Source: Melanopsichium pennsylvanicum | Lineage: Eukaryota; Basidiomycota; Ustilaginomycetes; Ustilaginales | Length of the DNA stretch: 64,000 bases | Assembly: GCA_900208305.1 (NCBI GenBank) | Contig: OAPG01000016.1 | Location: 434,001-498,000, forward strand | Direction: 5' to 3' | Part shown: in pieces, positions 20,283 to 30,335 of the stretch | Layout: every line of letters begins with the position of its first letter | How positions within the stretch are numbered: position 1 is the first letter of the stretch | The notes under the pieces: generated by a model | The model's database searches: none | Seen by the model: the letters and a program-made list of their open reading frames with translations, nothing else | What the model was told of the DNA's origin: nothing | Position numbers and translations under genes: made by a program

Positions 20283-21358
20283 TTAGTATTTAGCAAGACC
20301 AAGAACGTTGACCGCTTCCTTGATCTGCTGCTTTTCCTCTTTCTGTCAATGTGAGAGAAACATGATTTCAAAAGTCAGCCTGTGCGCATGCGGTAATGCT
20401 TGAGTGTTTGCAAGCCATCCTTTCAAAGGGTACTTACGATGAGACCAGAAATCGCCTTGAATTTTGGATGCGAAGCGTCGACTGTGAGGATTTGGAGAAA
20501 TTGAAAGGAATCTGTCGAGTCAGTTGAAGTCCTACTAATATAAGCAAGGCTGAAACACTAGGATGGGTAGACACACCAAGCATCTGGAAGAGCACGGATT
20601 CCGAGGTGGTGATTTTTGCGCCCGAGTCACGCATCCTCTATCGGAGTGAATGACATGGTATCGAACGAGTATACCCAGCGGGAAAACGAAAAAGAGAGAG
20701 AGAGAGGAGGCGAGAGAGAGAGAGAGATTGAGCATCAGTAGGCGTGTTACTTGGCAAGGCAGGCAGACAAGAGATGCACGAAACTCACCTCGAGAGCAAC
20801 ATCAATCTCTCCAACGTTGCAGCTGGATACGCCATCCTTGATGACATGCACCTGAATGCCGCGATCGAGCAAGTCGAGAGTGGTCTGCAGCACACAAACG
20901 TGCGACTCGATCCCAAAGATGACCACGTGCTTGACATCACCGGCTTTCTTGAGCCACTTGTCGGTAATACCGTTAAGGTCCATGCTGAACTTAGTCTTTG
21001 GGTGATTTGCAGAAGAGGAAATTTCTGGAAGCTGCTTCAAGAGGCCAGCCAATGGCTCGACGGTGGCACCCAACGCTGTGTTGGATGAATTTTATGAAAC
21101 GATGTCAAAGTCAGTTGGGTACTGTAGTTGGACGCGAACATGAAGTTTGAGAGTGATGATCATCGTACCTTTTGGATTCTGTTCAGTAGTAAAGACAGGC
21201 ACTTGAAGGATGTTTGCAGCCTTGAGCATGCGGGCAGAAGTGTTTGTGATGAGGTCAAAGTTGGCGATGACGGTCTTGAACTTTTCCTGCATATCGCATA
21301 AGAAAAAGGCGGTCTTGTTCAGCTCGATATGAGCGGTTCTGAATGTTGCGCCAGCCAT
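20283..21358 (-). CDS. Isochorismatase-family hydrolase (ISOC1/2-like), five exons
   Basis: Exons on the minus strand: 21358-21169, 21075-20789, 20637-20577, 20511-20438, 20342-20283. All introns begin GT and end AG, the phases add up, and the product is 223 residues, the usual size for ISOC proteins. Joined landmarks: FFLCDMQEKF with the catalytic Asp (about 20), TEQNPKALGATVEPL across intron 1, VIFGIESHVCVLQTTLDLL with the nucleophilic Cys, and RMRDSGAKITTSESVLFQ. The fold hydrolyses vinyl-ether or amide bonds in relatives such as nicotinamidase and isochorismatase, but ISOC1/2 substrates are not settled. It is by far the most intron-rich gene in the window. Confidence 0.88.
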
Positions 21359-23089
21359 TGCGGCTATTAGAACTTGATGTTGAGTTTGCTCTTAGAATAG
21401 AGAGACAAGTCAAACAAAGGCGATGAGTGCAACGATGCAATGTAAATCAAGCAACAGGTGTTAGAAGCATCAAGAACGTTAAAGGTTCCTTACCGTCCTC
21501 TGTACACTTGTGCGAGTATTGCGGGGAAAAGGGAATGCTCTGTGCGTGTTGCTTCTTAACTTAAAATTTTATTTATTTATTAATATCTATTTATTAATAT
21601 TAATAGTCCAAGTGGAGGAATCTGAGCAACAACCGTAAAGCCGCCGAAAGCTTCTGTGGTGGTGTTACGTGACTTCCATATTCAAATATGTTGAAAGCGT
21701 CGGTCTGACATGAATAAAGTTTGAAAATCACCGAGGCAGATCATCATCAAACCCAGACACTGTACTGAATACAGATACGGTAGACAGGGTCCATCATGAA
21801 TTTTCTTAGATTTGTCCGCTGATCTATGTGAAGCCCAACACAGCAAAAGCGCCCGGAAGAAAGAAAAGAGAGGTCGCGTCACGATCTGTCAAATCAAAAA
21901 TTACAAAGCGCGACGTGCCACACGCAAAGGGATGGCTGATCATACTCTCGTATAGTCTCTAATTTTGGGACAAACAAAGAGTCACTTGATGGTGAACAGT
22001 CATCAGCATCGGATGGAGCCCGACAACTTCATATGCGAATCGAGTTGCTCTAATTTAGGCAGAAAGCATCCTTTTAAACGGGCCGATTTAACGGGCAAGC
22101 CAAGGTTGTTGTGGGTGAGTATTATGGCAGGGTTTCATACTTTGTCCACTTTGGTTTAGAAACAGTTTTCGACGACGCCATTCATTTGAGGCAGAGAGAG
22201 TGAGAAATGTGATTCGGCTTTGATCCTCTGGTGGTTACTTTACTGTACTGTACAAGTCGCAAGATCCGATGCGTGAGAAAAGTAACCACCTACACAGTTG
22301 GGTAGCATGATTTGGCATGACTGATACAGACAGGTTGTGCGTGCGATTGGGTCTCTCAGCAGCACTTGGGACCTCGCCTCACTCCTACACACGATCGCTC
22401 TTGAATGAGCGTCGTCGGGATCCAGGCTCAATGTGAATGTGCAAAAATACAGGAAAGTAAATGACAGTAAACCGTCTGTTTCCGAGTGTTGTGTCTGCTG
22501 GAGAGAACAAGCAACAGAGCGCGTGCATAATGGGGTGCAAGACTCGGCTTTTGTGGTGTGCTGTTTGTTGCGTGTGTGCTTTGCTTGTTGAATGTTTTTG
22601 CATCTCTCTTCTCTGATTTCGGAATTCACACACACACACACACACACACACAATCAAGCCGTTTGATAGCCATATTCCTCAAGACAAGGGGGGCGGACAA
22701 CAAGACGCAGCTTTCTCTAAATGCTGCGATACTCTTCTGCTCTCGTCTGCATCGCTACCTGTCCAACACCACATTCATCGCAAATTCCGCCACCGCAACC
22801 GTATTGACTAGGACCTTCCGAATAGGCCGATCATTCTTGCCTTACGGATACGCCGAAATCATCCCAACTCAGCGTCGGACTGCATTGCATCGCCCTTTCG
22901 CACTCATTCAATTATTTCTCTCACCCTCCTCGCCACCGCTTTCTGCACTCTTCATCAATTCGGCGCTTGCTTTTCTCAATCCGCATGCTGGCCGACACCA
23001 CCTCATAGCATTCCTTGTAAGCGCAGCCACGCTCCCTTCTCACATCCATACGCATATTCTTTCATGCTTGATCGGTTCACAACGCCATC
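21359..23089. promoter_or_regulatory. Divergent intergenic region, isochorismatase gene / sirtuin
   Basis: 1.7 kb with no recognised gene. It holds a strongly AT-rich stretch (about 21555-21610, runs of TTATTTATTAATAT), two tandem TACTGTA words near 22241, and a (CA)13 microsatellite at 22627-22652. The last 400 bp are pyrimidine-rich and probably form the sirtuin leader. Confidence 0.45.
22627..22652. repeat. (CA)13 microsatellite
   Basis: Twenty-six uninterrupted bases of CA, about 440 bp upstream of the sirtuin ATG. Confidence 0.95.
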
Positions 23090-26050
23090 ATGATCGTCAT
23101 CAACATTCCAGTGGGCGACAATGTCCAACTCCCACCAGAGCCACGTCCGAGACCCCCTCCGCTAGAACATAATGACCCATCCCCGCGCGAGTCGTCCTCC
23201 TCCTCCTCCGGAACAAGTACACCTGGCTCCGGCCATTCCTCCCGTCGGCTCTCTAGGCGGGTACAGAGCATGGCTGTCGTCAACGTCCTGCGCGACGACT
23301 CTTGCAAGCCATTCACGCCCAACGAGTCTGCTGCCGCAGCTCCTTCATCGAGCAAGTCCACTTCAGACCTCAAAGCGCTCAAGTACGACCTACCCGCCGA
23401 CATTGCTGTCCCGTCTTTTGCTCTATCTTCCAAGGATGTCAACCGCGACCTTGCTCGGCTCTACGAGGCTGTGTCCGGTGCACGTCGTATTGCCGTCATC
23501 TGCGGTGCTGGTATTTCCGTCTCATCTCCAGCTAACATCCCCGATTTCCGCTCCGCTCACGGTCTTTTCAAGAAGCTCAAGGAGAAGCACCCCACTGCAG
23601 GCTTGTCTTCAGGAAAGGACCTCTTTGATGCACGTCTCTTCAGCTCCGAGTCCACTTCGGCTCTCTTCTACTCGATGGTTGCCGAGCTCAAGAGACTCGC
23701 AGATGAAGCAGAGCCCACCATCTTCCACCGCTTTCTGAAGCGGCTCGACGACGAAGGCCGACTTCAGCGCGTATACACACAAAACATCGACGGTCTCGAA
23801 GAAAAAGCCGGTCTTACTTTTGGCCTTGGCGAGGCGGGTGACTCTACCACTACGGTTCGTGCTCTCGGTAAGCGCAAGAGGCTTGACTCTTCCGCTTTCT
23901 CTCGATCCAAATCCGACTCGCACCTTCTGTTCGTCCAAAAGCAGCAGCAAGAAGAAGAGCAGCAAGTCGCCGACAAGCCCATGTTCCCTCGCACCATCCC
24001 GCTTCATGGCACCCTCCAGACACTCACGTGCGCACTTTGCAACCACAAGCTGATCCTCGGCAACACGGTGCATCACGAGTCCACTCATCGAGGCTCGTCC
24101 CCTTTATCACGCGAAGGCTCAGCTTCTTTGGGCCATGAAGAGAGCAAGCACGCTATTGAGCTGCTTCAGAACGGCGAAGCAGTCCCTTGCCCGAAGTGCA
24201 CCGAGGCCGACGAGGTCCGCACAGTGGCCGGAATGCGCTCACGAGGCGTGGGCAGAATGAAGGTAGACATTGTGCTGTATGGAGGTCAGAATGAAGGCGC
24301 AGAGCGTGTCGGCCAGTGTCTTCAACGTGACATCTTGGGCTTGCGAGACCCGAACGAGCCGCCAGTACCCGAATCGGCGGCTGAGACACGGGCTCGCGAG
24401 CGCAAGGAGAAGAAGGAAGCCGAAAAGCTCGAAAAGGAACAGCAACAACGACAAGCTTTGGAAATGGAGACAGAACAAGCTCGAGTCAAGGCTGATATCA
24501 GCATCGATTCTGAAGGTGCTGTCGATTCCGAACTCGGCACTTTCTTGCCTACCGAGTACTCCAAGGACGACATCCTCGCCAGAGCATTTGCTGAGGAAGG
24601 CAACGACAGTGGCCGCAGCAGTGCCAGCTCTTGCATAATTTCCTCACAACCAGCACCATTGGACAGAAGCATCACGATCGCAGAGCCAACCATGCCACCT
24701 AAAAAGAAGGCTATACGACCCCCAAGGTTGAAGCCATTGCCTCCTGATCTGCTCATCGTCGCAGGTACTAGCCTGAAGGTCCCAGGTACCAAGCGAATCG
24801 TCAGAGAGTTTGCCAAGGCTTGTCATGCGCAGGATGAGTGGCTCATCTACTCGTCTGAGGACGAAGATGACAGTAGCACCGCCGAAGATGGCCTAGGCGA
24901 GAAGAGAGCCAAAGATGCAAAGGCGAATGGGGCCAAGCCCAAGAAGGACGGCAGCACTGGCGCAGCAGCAGGTGACAGGGCTGACGAGGATCAAGACGAG
25001 GATCTTGAGATTCACGATCCCAGCGTGCCTATCCGCACAATCCTGCTCAACTATGACTTTCCCAACCCATCTCGCGAATGGGAGGACGTTTTCGACGTAT
25101 GGATCCAGGGTGATCTCCAAAGAGCAGCGCTGTCACTGTTCCCACCCAAGAAGGTCGATGATAAAGCACCGGCCGATGCAAAGGAAATTGAGGAGATGGT
25201 GAGCAGCCATACTTGGGCCAAGTTCAGAGACTACCTCGAGGAGCAGCGCAAACTGATCAAGAAGGAAAAGAAGAAAGCGGCTGCAGCGTCTACTGCGGGT
25301 GCATTAGGCTCACGCAAAGGCAAGCTGGGAAGGACAGTATCTGCTGCGCCGAAACTTGAACGCACTGGCGCTCCCTCGTCGATCGACTCGACATGTGCAC
25401 CAATTGTGAGCTCACAAGTGAAAGCAGGCAAAGATGCCGCAAAGGCCAAATTTGCCAAGGCAAGGAGTCGGTCAGAGTCTCCGGTGAAGAAGCGGCCTGC
25501 AACGATCACCAACAGTGGTGCGAAGCGTGGAAGAGCTGCTGAGGGTGGAACAGGAACAAAAAATGGATTGAAGAGAAGTAACAGCAAAAGGAATCCCTTT
25601 CTCGCTGATACTGAAGCTACATCGCTGCTTTCAGTCGAGATCCCGACCATTGCAGAGGAAGAAGAGCAGGAGGAGCGAATCAATCGATTGCAGGGAAAAG
25701 AGCATGACGATGGCAATTCAGCTGGAAAGAGAAAGGGAAAGGAGCTGCCATCGTCGTCAAAAAACGATGCTCCTTTGAAAAAGCGTAGTGGTTGGGTGAG
25801 AAGTGCCACCATGCCCGAGAAGAGTCAGGTGATGGTGCTCATCGAGAGTCAGGCTACAAATGGCGCTACAGGGAAGAAAGCACGGGCCAGTATCAAGGAT
25901 GTTGGGATGGTAGTCAAGTCGAGTCCTGTATACGGTGCAGCAGCGGCTAAAGGTCGGAAGAGGGGAATTTCTATTGGTGCAGCGACGGAGAAGGGAATCA
26001 TCAAGAGTATCTGGAGCCGAGTTCAGAGTGAGACGAGCATTCGTCTTTGA
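23090..26050 (+). CDS. NAD-dependent histone deacetylase, Hst3/Hst4-type sirtuin
   Basis: 986 codons from ATG 23090. The catalytic core starts about residue 130: ARRIAVICGAGISVSSPANI and PDFRSAHGLF (NAD loop), YTQNIDGLEEKAGL (about 229-242), catalytic His306 in LHGTLQ, zinc cysteines C314/C317 and C367/C370, and LLIVAGTSLKVPG (about 556). IPDFRS plus a C-terminal Arg/Lys-rich extension of about 350 residues with several basic patches fits the nuclear Hst3/Hst4 branch, which removes histone H3 Lys56 acetylation after replication in yeasts. Two insertions are unusual: about 60 residues between TQNIDG and the catalytic His, and about 150 residues (charged coil EKKEAEKLEKEQQQ, then acidic) between LYGG and GTSL. 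Exact substrate is inferred from the family. Confidence 0.87.
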   Translation: MIVINIPVGDNVQLPPEPRPRPPPLEHNDPSPRESSSSSSGTSTPGSGHSSRRLSRRVQSMAVVNVLRDDSCKPFTPNESAAAAPSSSKSTSDLKALKYDLPADIAVPSFALSSKDVNRDLARLYEAVSGARRIAVICGAGISVSSPANIPDFRSAHGLFKKLKEKHPTAGLSSGKDLFDARLFSSESTSALFYSMVAELKRLADEAEPTIFHRFLKRLDDEGRLQRVYTQNIDGLEEKAGLTFGLGEAGDSTTTVRALGKRKRLDSSAFSRSKSDSHLLFVQKQQQEEEQQVADKPMFPRTIPLHGTLQTLTCALCNHKLILGNTVHHESTHRGSSPLSREGSASLGHEESKHAIELLQNGEAVPCPKCTEADEVRTVAGMRSRGVGRMKVDIVLYGGQNEGAERVGQCLQRDILGLRDPNEPPVPESAAETRARERKEKKEAEKLEKEQQQRQALEMETEQARVKADISIDSEGAVDSELGTFLPTEYSKDDILARAFAEEGNDSGRSSASSCIISSQPAPLDRSITIAEPTMPPKKKAIRPPRLKPLPPDLLIVAGTSLKVPGTKRIVREFAKACHAQDEWLIYSSEDEDDSSTAEDGLGEKRAKDAKANGAKPKKDGSTGAAAGDRADEDQDEDLEIHDPSVPIRTILLNYDFPNPSREWEDVFDVWIQGDLQRAALSLFPPKKVDDKAPADAKEIEEMVSSHTWAKFRDYLEEQRKLIKKEKKKAAAASTAGALGSRKGKLGRTVSAAPKLERTGAPSSIDSTCAPIVSSQVKAGKDAAKAKFAKARSRSESPVKKRPATITNSGAKRGRAAEGGTGTKNGLKRSNSKRNPFLADTEATSLLSVEIPTIAEEEEQEERINRLQGKEHDDGNSAGKRKGKELPSSSKNDAPLKKRSGWVRSATMPEKSQVMVLIESQATNGATGKKARASIKDVGMVVKSSPVYGAAAAKGRKRGISIGAATEKGIIKSIWSRVQSETSIRL

Positions 26051-26486
26051 TCGCCATAGCATTCCTATCAGCTGCTATGTTGTTTAATTCTTGTGATCGA
26101 ACTGCATCTGATGCCAACTGAGCTCAAGCCTGAAGCTGTGTATGCGTGAAGATGGGAGTGTGCTCTTTTGTGAGGAGGGGTTTTGAGAAACTCGAAAATG
26201 AAAAGTTGGCAGCATTATTATATATTAACAGATGGTGTTCCGACTCGTATGCGGAATCAGCGACGGCGAAACCTCCACTCACAATCCTCCCCCTTACGTG
26301 CTCGAACCACCCCTCTTTCTTTTTTTCCCCCTTTATCCTCCTTTTTGATTCTCCTTATCTATCATATCGTATCAGCTGACCCAATCCTAAGCAGCACACG
26401 CATATACTCTTTGTCTTACGTTCCACGAGCTACGTATCCAATTGATCTCGCACTGGTACACACAGAGACTCAGGTGCCCACCACTC
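26051..26486. promoter_or_regulatory. Intergenic region upstream of the Rdx gene
   Basis: 436 bp between tandem plus-strand genes. A C/T-rich tract (about 26285-26365) lies 120-200 bp before the Rdx ATG, typical of a fungal leader or promoter. Nothing else was recognised. Confidence 0.4.
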
Positions 26487-27255
26487 ATGTCGTCATCCAC
26501 ACAACAACCATCACCAACAAACAAGCTAGGGGAGCAAGAACTTTGTATCGACTGTCAACCTGAAGTCCCATCGCAAGCTGACTCCTTACGCAGTGGCAGT
26601 TCAATAATCCAAGTCGAAGCCGTGAAAAGCAGTCAAACTCCCGATGAGGAGGAACAGGGACAAAAGAAAGAAGACTTGATGGATCCAACGACCTTCATCC
26701 CTCCAATTTCTACGCATGCCGATACTAATCTACCCAGACCCATGATTATCGTCGAGGTGAGCATCCAATCTTTCTTCCCTCCCCCCCCTTTCTTATTTAC
26801 ATTCATCAATTCCTAACGAATAGCTTCAACAGTTGCTAACACAACCCCCCAAAAAAAATAACAACAACCTTGAACACCTTGACTTTGCGCAAAATACCAC
26901 AAAGTATTGTCAAAGATGCAAATTCGGTCTACGAGCAAACTGGATTCAACAGGAATTACTAAGCACCTTTTCCCCCACCAACAATCCCTCCAACACTTCA
27001 CAAGCTAGTATAGCATCCGTACTTGTCATCCCAAAGATAGACGACGCTTCAGCAGGAAAATTCAGAATTTACCTCCTACCTACCACACATACAAACAAAC
27101 AAGAGTCAACCCCCTATCACACTTATCCAGATGGTCTGGTTTTACTATGGGATCGAAAAGTCCAAGCAGGTTTCCCAGAAATGCGCATCCTCAAACAAAA
27201 GGTTCGCGATCTCATCAATCCCAACTTCAGCCTTGGTCATAGTGACAAAAACTAG
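26487..27255 (+). CDS. Rdx-family (selenoprotein W-like) thioredoxin-fold protein
   Basis: Two exons, 26487-26756 and 26905-27255, flank a 148-bp intron (GTGAGC...AAAG) and give 206 residues. The join makes PMIIVEYCQRCKFGLRANWI, matching the Rdx beta-strand plus CxxC loop; the family C-terminus follows as LLWDRKVQAGFPEMRILKQ and VRDLINPNFSLGHSD. The redox motif is Cys92-x-x-Cys95 (Cys in place of selenocysteine). Rdx proteins are small thioredoxin-like oxidoreductases whose partners are poorly known. The domain normally spans about 100 residues; here a 90-residue Ser/Glu-rich N-terminal extension precedes it, with a second CxxC (C20-I-D-C23). An acceptor at about 26823 would also keep the frame but would insert a Gln/Asn-rich stretch inside the domain. 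It converges on the TMEM135-like gene 116 bp away. Confidence 0.82.
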
Positions 27256-27371
27256 TTCACTTACTTCTTTTGACCTTGACACACACACACACACACTCAG
27301 ACGTACACATACTGTCGATAAGAGAAGTCCCTTTTTGTCTAAATTCCAGACCACCAGTCTGTGAGCAGAGT

Positions 27372-29654
27372 CTATTGGCTTCTAGCATAATTCCTCCCTG
27401 AAGCGGGGACACCGGGCGGTTTGGCAACCCAACCCATTGCAGCCGTGATACCCCTCAACAAATCTGGCCTATATCTCGCTGCAGCCACCACTGTGCCTAC
27501 TGCCGCACCGAACGTCGCCCTTTCTGCCCACAATGCCGCCTGTTCTCCCTGACTCAACCAGCCTGGCTTTGCACTCTCCACCATCGCAAACAATGCCCTC
27601 GGAGCCACGTACAACGCCATCTCCGCCCTCTTCCTCTTCTCCTCGATAAAGATACTAAACCCACACGCAACACTGCCGAGACCAGGCCCAAAGCCCGCAT
27701 CCCAGAAAGTAAACGGTACCGAAGGGAAGAGACGTGGCAGCAAAGCCGAGCGAGCCAAACAGATGGGGAACCAATTTCCAACAATGTATGTCGCTAGGAA
27801 CGCCGCCGATCGAGCCGCGCCCTTGAGAACTTTGAGCAAATTGGCAAGAGGCGAGGCGAAAAAACCTCTGGGATTGAACAAGAGTCGTGGCAAGAGATGC
27901 ACGGGAAAATAGATGGCCATCGACATGCGCCAACCTCTGATCCACCTGTAGAGCGCATTCTTGTAACAACTCGCACCACCCGTTCCGCAATGTACCAACT
28001 CACAGGGCATTCCACCCATCTCTCCCCTTCCTCTTGGTCCTGCTGCGCCGTTCAGTACAAAGCCTGGGTTGGGACCTTTCTTCAACTCTGTCTCATCTTC
28101 GCCTTCCCCGGCTGCTTTCTTCTTGGCTGCAGCCGCACGTGCTTCCGCAATAAACTTCTGAGCCTCCGCCAAAGTGTTGGGCAGTCGGGTGGGATCCCCC
28201 CACTCGTACGGATGTCCAAGCTCTTCTGCTAGAGATCCCAAGAGGTGCACACCTTCGGGAGTCATCTGCTTGCTCTGATAGTTCCAAGTCAAAGGTTTGC
28301 TCGTCCGGATACACCTCAATGCCAGAAGTAAGCGTTCATCCATAGTGGCAAGGTTGGTGATCCACTTGACGTACGAGGGAGGTAGTCTTTCGGGATGATA
28401 GAACCACGCCCACATGATCTGCGCGCAGCAAACGACAAAGATCAATCCTTCGGCCTGATCAGCCATCCCCAACGCCAACTTGCGCAGCAGAGTGGAAGTT
28501 TTTGAGCGAGCAGAAGAGGTGGTGGCGGTTGCGGCGGTGCGGAGTCGATCCTTGCGAGCGGAAGCAGGGGCAGCAAGCGCACGAACAAGAGTGTCCATGC
28601 CTCGGACCAGAGCAAAGAGGGTGAGGTCGATGGTGGGGCTGGATCTGCCTAATGCACGCCTCTTTGCCTTCTCCTTCGTTGGCTTAGGTGCATCTTGAGG
28701 TTGTAGTGGTTGAGGGGAAGCAGGGGGGGCAGAAACATCAATCCTTGGCAGGGGCTGCGCAGTATTGACCGGCGAAGGAGGCGCTTGTGCGTCCGCATTG
28801 GCAGGGACACCTGGACTGCCTCCACTCGCGCCTGGTAAAGGTGTGCCTGGAACGGTGAGACTGGTCAATCTCGACAAGAAGTGTCCAGCGGGAGCCAGAC
28901 TGGCAAATCTTGTATTCTGATTGCTGTTTCCCGTTCTTCTCCCCAAGAAACCCAGGTGTGAGGGTCTGAGGCTCTTGGGAATCCATCCCGGAGTGGTGTC
29001 AATGGTCAAGGAATTTCCGCCAGCGGCTGCTTTCTCTACTGCATCGGCTGCTGCTGATCGATGTTGGAGCATTATCAAGGCGAGTGCTGAGCTGAGAGAG
29101 GCAGCAACAAAGGTAGACGCAATGCGAGCATGTCGCAGCGCGCTCATGGTTTGCGCTTCCGAGGAGATCTTGGGATTTGCGAGCTTGAGCGCATAGTATT
29201 TGGCGATAGGCCACCAGACCAAAGTCTCGGAGATCCTCCACCCGGCCATGGCGAGAAAGCAGCTGATCGCCATCCCATTCGGACCGAGTGCTACCAGCAG
29301 TGCTTTCGCTATGGCTTGAAGCAATGTTGGAAGGCGGTAGAAAGAGGGGAGAATAGGCTTGAAACCGTCCAGGATGCCAGGTTTTGATTGCGCGAGTATA
29401 GATTCTTCTGCAACCTCGCGCTCCTCGAGCAAACGTTTCTCGGAAGCACGAACGCGTTTGAGTTCGGCGGTGACGAATTTGACTAGGGCTTTCAGAATGG
29501 CGGGGAGAATATCCATTACGTAGCCTAGAAGATATGCCTTTGCCGCCGGCATAAGAAGTGCTTCGAGCTGTTGTTTGGCGATCCTGGAGGAGGAGGAGGT
29601 ACGAATGTTGGCGGTGGAGGTTCCGGACCGCCGGGCAACAATAGAATTGGGCAT
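27372..29654 (-). CDS. TMEM135-like multi-pass membrane protein
   Basis: 760 codons from ATG 29654. About six or more hydrophobic helices are visible, including IASTFVAASLSSALALIMLQ, GLIFVVCCAQIMWAWFY and SAAFLATYIVGNWFPICLA. The segment CELVHCGTGGASCYKNALYR followed by MAIYFPVHLLPRLLF resembles the cysteine-containing N-terminal domain and IYLPVH-type helix of TMEM135 proteins. Animal TMEM135 acts at peroxisomes, mitochondria and lipid droplets; the fungal role is unknown. The middle (about 260-370) is a Pro/Ala/Ser-rich disordered linker. The family call rests on these motifs only. Stops of this gene and the Rdx gene are 116 bp apart and face each other. Confidence 0.68.
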   Translation of the reverse strand: MPNSIVARRSGTSTANIRTSSSSRIAKQQLEALLMPAAKAYLLGYVMDILPAILKALVKFVTAELKRVRASEKRLLEEREVAEESILAQSKPGILDGFKPILPSFYRLPTLLQAIAKALLVALGPNGMAISCFLAMAGWRISETLVWWPIAKYYALKLANPKISSEAQTMSALRHARIASTFVAASLSSALALIMLQHRSAAADAVEKAAAGGNSLTIDTTPGWIPKSLRPSHLGFLGRRTGNSNQNTRFASLAPAGHFLSRLTSLTVPGTPLPGASGGSPGVPANADAQAPPSPVNTAQPLPRIDVSAPPASPQPLQPQDAPKPTKEKAKRRALGRSSPTIDLTLFALVRGMDTLVRALAAPASARKDRLRTAATATTSSARSKTSTLLRKLALGMADQAEGLIFVVCCAQIMWAWFYHPERLPPSYVKWITNLATMDERLLLALRCIRTSKPLTWNYQSKQMTPEGVHLLGSLAEELGHPYEWGDPTRLPNTLAEAQKFIAEARAAAAKKKAAGEGEDETELKKGPNPGFVLNGAAGPRGRGEMGGMPCELVHCGTGGASCYKNALYRWIRGWRMSMAIYFPVHLLPRLLFNPRGFFASPLANLLKVLKGAARSAAFLATYIVGNWFPICLARSALLPRLFPSVPFTFWDAGFGPGLGSVACGFSIFIEEKRKRAEMALYVAPRALFAMVESAKPGWLSQGEQAALWAERATFGAAVGTVVAAARYRPDLLRGITAAMGWVAKPPGVPASGRNYARSQ

Positions 29655-30335
29655 GATGATGAAGAGGGCCCCTTTGCGCTACCACTTTGGGTGGTGATCA
29701 GTGGTAGGCGGGCTAGGGGAAATTGTAAATGGTGGTGGAAACGAGCATAGAAGGCTCGGTGAAGAGAGAGCCATCAAAGAGCATACATCAAGATTGAAAT
29801 CGACGTTACTGTGAGTAAAGTGGTCTTGTCTGGTGCATGGCCTTGTGCAAATCACTGTACCGTTCTGTAATTTACTGTGCTAAGCTTTCAACGGGGTCCA
29901 GCAGTCGAACAAGTACAGTAAATCAGGTACTGACTCTGAGCTGCACGGATGCTATGATCGGAGTTCCCGTGACACTTTACTGATGGCCCGTCCCTTTTTA
30001 AAGCTGGTTCGTGCATTTCCCACGCCAATCTGGTTCATGCTCCGAACATCAGTACACTCAGATATATTGGGTAAGTGCAGACACGCCTTCTTGATGATTT
30101 TTCTTGCTTACGGGCCATGCAATCCGCCCGGTTGTAATAAAATAAAAATTCAGACACCAACACTGTGAGCGTGAAAGCGACACCATTTCATCACTTTGCC
30201 AATCACACATTCGATCACTCACTATAAGATCACATACAATCAATATCGCTTTGCCCGACACGTCAATCTTGTCTGCGTCAACGAGGAATCATTCAAAGTC
30301 TATCATACTACTGTAAATTTATTTTCAGTGAAAAG
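29655..30335. other. Intergenic region between two membrane-protein genes
   Basis: 681 bp on the minus-strand side: promoter of the TMEM135-like gene plus the 3' flank of the 7-TM gene. A TACAGTA word at 29914 and TACTGTA at 30308 are present. No gene was recognised. Confidence 0.4.

Noticed and set aside
22558..23172. 204-codon open frame in the sirtuin leader, overlapping the sirtuin start
   Set aside because: It opens with a non-ATG codon, runs through the (CA)13 repeat, shows no domain and overlaps the clear sirtuin ATG in another frame; it is better read as leader sequence.
26757..26904. Alternative acceptor near 26823 for the Rdx intron
   Set aside because: It keeps the frame but would insert a Gln/Asn-rich stretch between beta-strand 1 and the CxxC motif, where family members have none.
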